From: Candidatus Kerfeldbacteria bacterium
GTDB taxonomy: Bacteria > Patescibacteriota > Patescibacteriia > SBBC01
DNA: 12,872 nt
Assembly: GCA_903854795.1 (NCBI GenBank)
Contig: CAINXF010000170.1
Location: forward strand, 1 to 12,872
Reading direction: 5' to 3'
Made by a program: the position numbers and the translations under genes. Numbering within the stretch: the first letter of the stretch is position 1; each line of letters begins with the position of its first letter. A model generated the notes under the pieces. The model was not told the origin of the DNA, made no database searches, and saw only the letters and a list, made by a program, of their open reading frames with translations. Below, in pieces: positions 1 to 5,600 of this stretch.

Positions 1-673
1 GATCGGGAACCACTGTCGCCGTTAGAACGGTGTCGACGTACGCGTATGCGTCTATGCCGCAGTCCTGAGCGCTTGCTAACGCATTTGTGGACTGGACCAG
101 CCACTTGCCGGCTTCGGCACCCAGAATAGTCAGGGCTTGGAGTCCGGCAGCCGCATCGCCCTCATAGCTTACCGTTCCGGAGACGGTGTCGGCTGGCGAA
201 AATCGTATCCCGCTCGGGCTCACCGCAGCCAGCGTTGTGTTCCCAAGGTCTGAGGATTGTAGGAGCGTGAGCGCCCCGGACTCCCCCAACACTAGCGAGT
301 CGATGCGGGCCACGCCCGCACCGAGAACACCATCGAATGCAGCCACCTCCACCTGCGCCTGGCTCCCGACATCGGTCGCTGAAGTACGGAGAGCTCCCTG
401 CGTCTGGGCCACCTCCGGCATACTCGGCAAGCTGTGTGTCGTGATGATGTCCAAGACCGCATTCGCAATCATCGTGTGCTTGAGTTCCTCAAGATTGCAT
501 GCGGTGCCCGAGCCAGCAGTGCTTCCTTGGAAATGCGTTGCAGCTGGATACCGCGCCGGGGCGGGATCCAAGCCAACGTCAAGTCGAGAATGATATCCGT
601 CGAGACCGGCGAGGGCAGCATTTGCGACCGATACCACGCCATCGTTCGGAACACAGAGACCAACCGACCCCAT
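1..673 (-). CDS. Hypothetical protein, partial (C-terminal part lies beyond the left edge)
   Basis: From an ATG at 673-671 the minus strand stays open for 224 codons to the edge of the window, with no stop; the stop is outside. The nearest upstream in-frame stop is a TAA inside the tRNA gene. A GAAGG sequence lies 5 nt before the ATG and could act as a ribosome binding site. The product is rich in Ala, Gly, Val, Thr, Ser and Leu and poor in Lys, with no signal peptide or membrane segment in the visible part. Two cysteines occur, in TACNLEEL (about residue 59) and AQDCGIDAY (about residue 206). I recognise no family; the composition would suit an extracellular or structural protein, but that is only an impression. 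It starts 58 bp after the tRNA-Glu on the same strand and could be read from the tRNA promoter. Competing frames on the other strand are shorter, so this is the best coding candidate, though it is not proven to be a gene. Confidence 0.5.
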   Translation of the reverse strand, partial: MGSVGLCVPNDGVVSVANAALAGLDGYHSRLDVGLDPAPARYPAATHFQGSTAGSGTACNLEELKHTMIANAVLDIITTHSLPSMPEVAQTQGALRTSATDVGSQAQVEVAAFDGVLGAGVARIDSLVLGESGALTLLQSSDLGNTTLAAVSPSGIRFSPADTVSGTVSYEGDAAAGLQALTILGAEAGKWLVQSTNALASAQDCGIDAYAYVDTVLTATVVPD

Positions 674-731
674 GGCGGCCTTCGGTAGCTTACACCACCC
701 GCCTGTCCCCGCAAGCAGCCAACACTGCGTC

Positions 732-806
732 TGGTAGCCCCACGGGGAATCGAACCCCGATTACCGGCTTGAAAAGCCGATGTCCTAACCGTTAGACGAT
801 AGGGCC
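732..806 (-). tRNA. tRNA-Glu (anticodon TTC)
   Basis: The 75-nt minus-strand sequence folds as a complete cloverleaf. The acceptor stem is GGCCCTA with TGGGGCT (G-T at 1-72 and T-G at 6-67), with discriminator A and an encoded CCA end. The anticodon stem is TCGGC/GCCGG with loop TTTTCAA, placing TTC at positions 34-36, which reads Glu codons. The T arm is CGGGG-TTCGATT-CCCCG. The D arm contains CGTCTAACGGTTAGGAC, typical of tRNA-Glu. No intron or truncation is visible. The 3' end adjoins an open frame of unknown origin; tRNA 3' ends are common integration sites, but no attachment repeat is visible here. Confidence 0.95.
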
Positions 807-845
807 ACGGTCATGGCTCGGCGATGTGCCGGCCATTGCAGGAGG

Positions 846-874
846 ATTCTAGCGGTTTTTCTCGGTTGAGACAA
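846..874 (-). promoter_or_regulatory. Sigma70-type promoter for tRNA-Glu
   Basis: On the minus strand TTGTCT (874-869) and TAGAAT (851-846) are separated by exactly 17 bp. Transcription would start near 839, about 33 nt before the mature tRNA 5' end, leaving a short leader for processing. The promoter is divergent from the hsp20 promoter, with 27 bp between the two -35 boxes. Confidence 0.7.
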
Positions 875-901
875 TACCCCGCTATTTTTCAGGATGGACT
901 G

Positions 902-930
902 TTGTCATACCCAAGGAAAATCACTATACT
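902..930 (+). promoter_or_regulatory. Sigma70-type promoter for hsp20
   Basis: TTGTCA (902-907) and TATACT (925-930) are separated by 17 bp, close to the housekeeping consensus. The predicted start near 937 gives a leader of about 21 nt carrying AAGGAGG (944-950), a near-perfect Shine-Dalgarno, 7 nt before the ATG. I saw no CIRCE inverted repeat here, so heat control, if any, is not explained by HrcA binding at this site. Confidence 0.75.
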
Positions 931-957
931 ATTGAGGTGATACAAGGAGGCGACCAT

Positions 958-1455
958 ATGGCAAAAAACACCACCACCATGAAAGTTCAGCAGAAGGATG
1001 ACGCTGCCGAGTTTTTTAGCACGGTGTTGAGCGAAAAAAACCGCGAAACTGCGCAGACATCGATCCCGACCGGGCAACCATCCGAAGACAAGTGGCTGAA
1101 CGGCAACTTTGAAGGTCAGCTCGCAGTCGATGTGTACCAGACCGAAGACGACGTCGTGATCCAGTCGACGCTGGCCGGTGTTCGCGTCGAGGACATCGAT
1201 ATCACCGTGAACAACGATATGGTGACGATCCGTGGCATGCGACGACGCGAGCAGGATGTCCCGACACAGCAGTACTTCTACCAGGAATGCTACTGGGGCG
1301 GCTTTTCGCGGTCGATCATACTTCCCTACGACGTGAAGGCCGATAAGGTAGCCGCGAAGCTCAAGAACGGTATTCTCACGGTCATACTGCCGAAGGCGGA
1401 CAAGCCACGCGCAAAAAGCATCAAGGTTCACGAGGAACCGGACGAGGACGAGTAA
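958..1455 (+). CDS. hsp20: Small heat-shock protein, Hsp20/alpha-crystallin family
   Basis: An ATP-independent holdase chaperone of 165 aa, cytoplasmic by absence of a signal sequence. A polar N-terminal arm (about residues 1-50) leads into the alpha-crystallin domain (about 53-146), beginning with the FEGQLAVDVYQTEDDVVIQ strand region. The domain ends in the family signature KNGILTVILPK (136-146), matching the G-x-L-x-x-x-L-P-K pattern. The tail has IKV (155-157), the I-x-I/V motif that docks neighbouring subunits, followed by an acidic end. The chosen ATG has an AAGGAGG site 7 nt upstream; an in-frame GTG at 937 would sit on the predicted transcription start and is unlikely. A gene for a VanW-like envelope protein follows 11 bp downstream and may be cotranscribed. 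Length and domain order are normal for the family. Confidence 0.93.
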   Translation: MAKNTTTMKVQQKDDAAEFFSTVLSEKNRETAQTSIPTGQPSEDKWLNGNFEGQLAVDVYQTEDDVVIQSTLAGVRVEDIDITVNNDMVTIRGMRRREQDVPTQQYFYQECYWGGFSRSIILPYDVKADKVAAKLKNGILTVILPKADKPRAKSIKVHEEPDEDE

Positions 1456-1466
1456 CAGCCATAGCC

Positions 1467-3476
1467 ATGGCGAATAAGCACTCACGCTCCATCCGCGGAC
1501 TCATGAAGCACCGCGCAATATTACCAACCGTCATCGTAGTCGGCGTGTTTGCGGTGGTACTGGCGGCCGATGCGGTGGTCCAGTATGTCTATGCGGACAA
1601 GGTGTTGCCGGGCGTGCATGTCGGTAGTCTCGATCTTGGCGGTATGTCGTATGCCAACGCAGAAAAGTCGATCCAACAGTCCGTCGATCAAGTCGAGAAC
1701 AACGGCGTGACGTTCATGTATGGGACGACGAAGGTACCCGTTGATTTCACGTTGATCGATTCGAACGGCCTTGGTCTTGCGGCCGATATCCTGACATATG
1801 ACGTCACGGCGTCGACCGATGCGGCGTTCGCCGTAGGACACCACAAATCGTTTCTACAAGATTCGTGGGATCGGTTGAGGATGTTAGCATGGCGCCCGGG
1901 CGCACTGACGCCGACATATTTACTGGATCATGATGCCCTGACGATCGCGATACAGCGCGCATTGGGAAAGTACGAGACGCCTGTCGTCGAACCTGGTTAC
2001 ACAATCCACGCGAATGGCACCATCGGCGTCACGACCTCGAAAGCCGGTAAGGTATTCGACGCCGTGGGACTACAACGCACCGTGGAGCAAGGGGTGAAGA
2101 TGTTCACATCCGATCAGATCCCGGCTACGTTAAAAGAGGTCCAACCATCGATGTCCGGATCGGAAGCATCATCCTTGATCTCCGACGTGCAACATCTCGT
2201 TGACGGAGGGGCGATGTCGCTCTACGCAGGCACTCAGACGATCACGGTCAAACCGTCGACGTTCGTGACCTGGCTCGCGCCGGTCAAGGCGAAGTCGAAC
2301 AAGTCACCGACCTTGTCGGTCGCGCACGATATCCTGACTGCTTACGTGACGGCGCTCGCGCCGCAGGTGAACGTGCCGTCGAAGAATGCGCGATTCTATA
2401 TCGACAACGGCGTCGTGAAGGAATTGAACGGTGGAAGTAACGGCAGCGAGCTCGACGCTGACGGTGCGTATACGGCCCTTGCGAGTGGACTCATGGACGG
2501 TACGAAAGACATCACGTTGCCCATGAAGTCGGTGGTCGCGCAGGCAGGCGCGGACAACATCTCGAACCTTGGCATCAGGGAGATTGTCGGCACGGCGACC
2601 ACGAGTTTCACGGGAAGTCCCGCGAACCGGCGCCATAACATCCAGGTTGGCGCGGACCTGTTGAACGGCTTGCTTATCAAACCCGGCGAGGAATTCTCGA
2701 CGATAAAAGCGGTCGGTCCGGTCGACGCGTCAAAAGGATATCTTCAGGAACTTGTGATCCTCGGTAACAAGACGACGCCCGAGTTCGGTGGCGGCCTTTG
2801 TCAGATCGGGACGACGTTCTTTCGTGCCGTGATGAACGCGGGGTTGCCGGTGCTCGAACGGCAGAACCATTCCTATCGCGTGAGCTACTACGAACCGCCC
2901 GCCGGAATGGACGCCACAATCTATGAGCCGAAACCCGATTTCAGGTTCAAGAACGATTACGCCGGGTACCTTCTGATCCAAGCGCACGTCGATGGTGATA
3001 AGCTAACGTTCGAGCTGTGGGGGACGAAGGACAAACGTATTGAGACGACCACGACGCCGCGTGTTTATAACTTCGTAGCTCCCCCGCCGCAGCAGACGAT
3101 TGAGTCGACCGATATCCCAGTCGGGACGACGAAGTGCACCGAGCATGCGCACACCGGCGCGGACGCAGACTTCACCTACACCGTGACGTACGCCGACGGC
3201 AGCGTGAAGACGCAAGTGTTCAAGAGTCATTATCGGCCGTGGCAGGCGGTGTGCGCGGTCGGTGTGAAAAAATTGTCGTCGCCAAAAGATACGAATGGCA
3301 ATTCCAATGCTAACTCGAACAAGAATAGCAACGTGAATTCACATGCCAATGCGAACGTAAACACGAACTCGACCGTGAATGCCGACGTGAACACCAATAC
3401 GAATACCAATATCAACACGAACGCATCGGTCAACACGAACACGAATACGAACGCGACTATCAACACATCGCCGTAG
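1467..3476 (+). CDS. VanW-family envelope protein with PG-binding domains and Asn-rich tail
   Basis: This 669-aa protein has a basic N-terminus and one membrane helix (about residues 18-41), so it is probably anchored with its body outside. Two regions (about 65-180 and 240-355) resemble the paired PG_binding_4 domains found with VanW in YoaR-like proteins. The VanW domain (about 373-506) contains its hallmark GGGLCQIGTTFF (441-452). A G5-like beta region (about 525-600) follows, with cysteines at 557 and 596 that could form a disulfide. The last 60 residues alternate Asn with Thr, Ala, Ser or Val, as in several CPR envelope proteins. VanW proteins sit near cell-wall functions but their activity is not established, so none is assigned. 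The gene follows hsp20 by 11 bp. No convincing Shine-Dalgarno precedes ATG 1467, so coupling to hsp20 translation or a later start at 1503 is possible. Confidence 0.88.
   Translation: MANKHSRSIRGLMKHRAILPTVIVVGVFAVVLAADAVVQYVYADKVLPGVHVGSLDLGGMSYANAEKSIQQSVDQVENNGVTFMYGTTKVPVDFTLIDSNGLGLAADILTYDVTASTDAAFAVGHHKSFLQDSWDRLRMLAWRPGALTPTYLLDHDALTIAIQRALGKYETPVVEPGYTIHANGTIGVTTSKAGKVFDAVGLQRTVEQGVKMFTSDQIPATLKEVQPSMSGSEASSLISDVQHLVDGGAMSLYAGTQTITVKPSTFVTWLAPVKAKSNKSPTLSVAHDILTAYVTALAPQVNVPSKNARFYIDNGVVKELNGGSNGSELDADGAYTALASGLMDGTKDITLPMKSVVAQAGADNISNLGIREIVGTATTSFTGSPANRRHNIQVGADLLNGLLIKPGEEFSTIKAVGPVDASKGYLQELVILGNKTTPEFGGGLCQIGTTFFRAVMNAGLPVLERQNHSYRVSYYEPPAGMDATIYEPKPDFRFKNDYAGYLLIQAHVDGDKLTFELWGTKDKRIETTTTPRVYNFVAPPPQQTIESTDIPVGTTKCTEHAHTGADADFTYTVTYADGSVKTQVFKSHYRPWQAVCAVGVKKLSSPKDTNGNSNANSNKNSNVNSHANANVNTNSTVNADVNTNTNTNINTNASVNTNTNTNATINTSP
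3291..3470 (+). repeat. In-gene 6-bp-period repeat encoding Asn-X alternation
   Basis: The 3' end of the VanW-like gene is a degenerate hexanucleotide tract based on AAC/AAT followed by a second codon (ACG, ACC, GCG, ATC and similar). It puts Asn at nearly every second residue from about residue 609 to 667. The repeat drifts in both codons, so it looks old and selected at protein level rather than freshly slipped. It probably forms a flexible, uncharged surface spacer. Confidence 0.85.
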
Positions 3477-3546
3477 ACGCGGCCACCGTATACCAAAAAA
3501 CCACGCCATACCTCAGGGGCAAGAAGATTATATATTGGATGAGCCG

Positions 3547-3575
3547 AGGTTGCCCCAGGCCAACCGGTGTATAAT
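3547..3575 (+). promoter_or_regulatory. Probable promoter for the ruvB operon
   Basis: A perfect TATAAT lies at 3570-3575 in the gap between the VanW-like gene and ruvB. A -35 is less clear: TTGCCC (3550-3555) leaves only 14 bp, and AGGTTG at the ideal distance is poor. Initiation near 3582 would give a leader of about 100 nt before ruvB. The gap has no gene; a tiny frame at 3580 is not convincing. Confidence 0.45.
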
Positions 3576-3639
3576 CCCCATGCTTGTCGTGCCCCCGAGA
3601 TACGGAGCGGCTTTTGTAGCGAACAGGCAATACTAGCAT

Positions 3640-3678
3640 GTGGTACGAAAGCTGTCAATACCTGTACTACGCAGGGAG
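3640..3678 (+). promoter_or_regulatory. Leader hairpin and Shine-Dalgarno before the ruvB TTG start
   Basis: GTGGTAC (3640-3646) can pair with GTACTAC (3664-3670) as a 7-bp stem with one G-U pair and a 17-nt loop. The stem ends 2 nt before AGGGAG (3673-3678). That Shine-Dalgarno lies 6 nt before TTG 3685, which is the reason for choosing this start. Whether the hairpin affects translation is inference. Confidence 0.4.
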
Positions 3679-3684
3679 TTTTGA

Positions 3685-4743
3685 TTGTTCCTGACGTTGC
3701 AAAATGGTATGCTGAGCGTGATGGAAGACGAACGCGTCATCTCCGAGGAACTCAAGAGCGAGGATCAGGCAATCGACCTGACCCTGCGTCCGAAGACGCT
3801 CAAAGACTACATCGGCCAGGACGCGATCAAGGCAAATTTGAAGATCGCGCTCGCGGCCGCGAAACAACGCAAGGAGCCGATCGAGCACGTCTTGCTCCAT
3901 GGCAATCCCGGCCTCGGCAAGACGACGTTGGCGTACGTGATCGCGCACGAGCTCGGTGTCGGCATCAGGATCACAAGCGGCCCGGCGATCGAACGTGCGG
4001 GCGACCTCGCCGCGATCCTGACAAGCCTCGCCGACGGTGACATTTTATTTATCGATGAGATGCATCGTTTGAACCGTGCCATCGAGGAAGTGCTCTATCC
4101 CGCTATGGAAGACTTCAAACTCGACCTTGTGGTTGGAAAGGGTCCTGGCGCGCGGACGATTCGGCTCGACTTGCCGCGCTTCACACTCATTGGCGCGACG
4201 ACGCGCATGAGTGTCATCTCGGGGCCGCTCCGTGACCGTTTCGGCTTGACGTTCCGTCTCGATTACTACCAGCCGAACGACATCGAAAAGATCGTGCAGC
4301 GATCGGCGATGATACTCGGCGTGTCGCTTGCACCAGAGGCGGCGCAGGAGATCGCGCGTCGTGCCCGACGGACGCCACGGGTGGCGAACCGCCTGTTGAA
4401 GCGCGTGCGCGACTACGCCGCGGTGAAAGCGGACGGTAAGGTCAATAAGACGCTCGCCGTCGAAGCGCTCGAGACATTGTCGATCGATCCGCTCGGTCTC
4501 GACGAGATCGACCGGCGCATCCTCGAGACGATCATCGACAAGTTCAATGGTGGTCCGGTCGGGCTGAGCACGATCGCGGCAGCGATCGCCGAAGAAACCG
4601 AAACGGTTGAAGAAGTGTACGAACCATTTTTGCTGCAACTCGGATTCTTGCACCGTACGTCACGCGGTCGGGTCGCCACAGGCGAAGCATATAAACACCT
4701 CGGACGTACACCGCCGCCCGAAGCACAACGGTTGGAGGTCTGA
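3685..4743 (+). CDS. ruvB: Holliday junction branch migration ATPase RuvB
   Basis: This is the AAA+ hexameric motor of the RuvABC complex, which drives branch migration of Holliday junctions in recombination and repair. The 352-aa product has the full set of motifs: RuvB N-terminus with [11 protein letters not shown] (36-45); Walker [10 protein letters not shown] (73-81), with Asn where GPPGLGKT is usual; Walker B LFIDE (121-125); sensor 1 GATTR (170-174); the arginine-finger segment GPLRDRFG (180-187); sensor 2 [15 protein letters not shown] (229-243); and the C-terminal winged helix (about 265-340). The TTG start is chosen for AGGGAG 6 nt upstream; ATG 3709 or ATG 3721 would shorten it by 8 or 12 residues without an obvious ribosome site. 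ruvA and ruvC are not adjacent. A small membrane-protein gene starts on the base after its stop, so ruvB heads a three-gene operon. Confidence 0.96.
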   Translation: MFLTLQNGMLSVMEDERVISEELKSEDQAIDLTLRPKTLKDYIGQDAIKANLKIALAAAKQRKEPIEHVLLHGNPGLGKTTLAYVIAHELGVGIRITSGPAIERAGDLAAILTSLADGDILFIDEMHRLNRAIEEVLYPAMEDFKLDLVVGKGPGARTIRLDLPRFTLIGATTRMSVISGPLRDRFGLTFRLDYYQPNDIEKIVQRSAMILGVSLAPEAAQEIARRARRTPRVANRLLKRVRDYAAVKADGKVNKTLAVEALETLSIDPLGLDEIDRRILETIIDKFNGGPVGLSTIAAAIAEETETVEEVYEPFLLQLGFLHRTSRGRVATGEAYKHLGRTPPPEAQRLEV

Positions 4744-5001
4744 ATGAGCATCCCACTGGCAGTGTTCCTCTACGTGTATCTCGCGATCGTGCTCGTGTTA
4801 GGTGTGTTCACGCTTCTCGTGCTGGTGCAGGCGATGCGGTTCGGCACGAAGAGCACCTCGTCGTACGTGATGAGTTTTTTGTGCGTCGGTTTGATGGTAC
4901 TCGTACTGGTGTTTACGTTCGTGAGCGTCCGTAATGTCGACTGGTCATCGACCATGTCGATCGGCGTTCCTGGTCTTTCCAGCTCAACGGGATCAACATG
5001 A
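4744..5001 (+). CDS. Small two-helix membrane protein of unknown function
   Basis: The 85-aa product has two strongly hydrophobic segments (about residues 4-30 and 41-62) joined by a short polar loop, then a Ser/Gly/Thr-rich tail of about 20 residues. I do not recognise a family. The ATG follows the ruvB stop directly, and GGAGG (4734-4738) inside the ruvB end serves as its ribosome site. Its stop overlaps the start of the next gene as ATGA. This tight packing argues it is a real gene. By position it may work with the downstream PH-domain membrane protein; that is inference only. Confidence 0.75.
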   Translation: MSIPLAVFLYVYLAIVLVLGVFTLLVLVQAMRFGTKSTSSYVMSFLCVGLMVLVLVFTFVSVRNVDWSSTMSIGVPGLSSSTGST

Positions 5002-5600
5002 CGACGAAACCCCTCACCTTTCCGGACAAGCACGTGGACGAAGTGGTCATCTTCATGCAGCACCGTCATTGGTCCGTCATATTCGGCAGGATGGCGCGTT
5101 GGATTTTTTTCATGGCGCTTCCGATCGTCGTGATCGTCGTACTCATCGCCTCAGGTCGCGTCGCGTCGTTTACGGTCGATTCCGCAGGCGGTGCGGCATT
5201 GGTCCTCGGTGCGTCAATATTCATGCTGCTCATGCTGTTGCTCGCCTATCAGGACTGGCTCGACTACTATCTCGACATGCTCATCCTCTCGAACGAGCGC
5301 GTGATACAGATCGAGCAGGTCGGCATGTTCAAGCGGACCGTGTCGCAACTCTCGCTCGATAAAGTGCAGGACGTGACCGTCGAAACGAAGGGCATGCTCT
5401 CGAGCTTCTTCGGGTTCGGCACGATCACGATCGAGAGCGCCGGCGAGATGGAAAACTTCATCGTCCACAACGTCCCCCACGTCGAACAGATGCAATCGCA
5501 AATCCTCATGTACGCAAAACAGGCGCCCCGTACGGGCATCGAACGGAAACCCCAACCGGGGACACCGTCGGTCCCGCCATCCCCTACAGGTAGGCCCTGA
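4998..5600 (+). CDS. Membrane-anchored bacterial PH-domain protein (YdbS/DUF304-like)
   Basis: The 200-aa product has a short cytoplasmic N-terminus, two membrane helices (about residues 34-53 and 65-85), and a bPH2-type domain (about 90-172). The domain includes the family-like stretches ILSNERVIQIEQVGMF and SLDKVQDVTVE and an FGFGTITIESAG strand pair. The last 25 residues are Pro-rich and probably disordered. Such proteins are widespread membrane proteins whose bacterial role is poorly defined, so no reaction is assigned. The gene overlaps the preceding small membrane-protein gene by ATGA, implying coupled translation. Its final 17 bp overlap the end of the convergent SpoIID-like gene, leaving no room for a normal intergenic terminator. 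Confidence 0.85.
   Translation: MTTKPLTFPDKHVDEVVIFMQHRHWSVIFGRMARWIFFMALPIVVIVVLIASGRVASFTVDSAGGAALVLGASIFMLLMLLLAYQDWLDYYLDMLILSNERVIQIEQVGMFKRTVSQLSLDKVQDVTVETKGMLSSFFGFGTITIESAGEMENFIVHNVPHVEQMQSQILMYAKQAPRTGIERKPQPGTPSVPPSPTGRP

Noticed and set aside
186..593. Plus-strand open frame of 135 codons in the left region
   Set aside because: It lies opposite a longer minus-strand frame that is open for 224 codons to the edge; it has no convincing ribosome site and its product looks like an unrelated shadow translation.
807..957. CIRCE element controlling hsp20
   Set aside because: No TTAGCACTC/GAGTGCTAA pair is present; only a normal sigma70-type promoter is visible.
889..1485. Long minus-strand frame antisense to hsp20
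   Set aside because: It is a shadow of a gene with clear Hsp20 motifs, a strong promoter and a Shine-Dalgarno on the plus strand.
3516..3556. Inverted repeat GGGGCAA/TTGCCCC after the VanW-like gene as a terminator
   Set aside because: The loop is 27 nt and no T tract follows the stem on the plus strand; it overlaps the likely ruvB promoter, so a terminator call is not supported.
3616..3640. LexA/SOS box before ruvB
   Set aside because: CGAACAGGCAATAC shares only the left half of the Gram-positive type box; the right half is absent.
3567..4040. Plus-strand frame of 157 codons overlapping the start of ruvB
   Set aside because: Most of it overlaps ruvB in another frame and the product is Arg-rich shadow sequence; RuvB motifs are decisive for the other frame.
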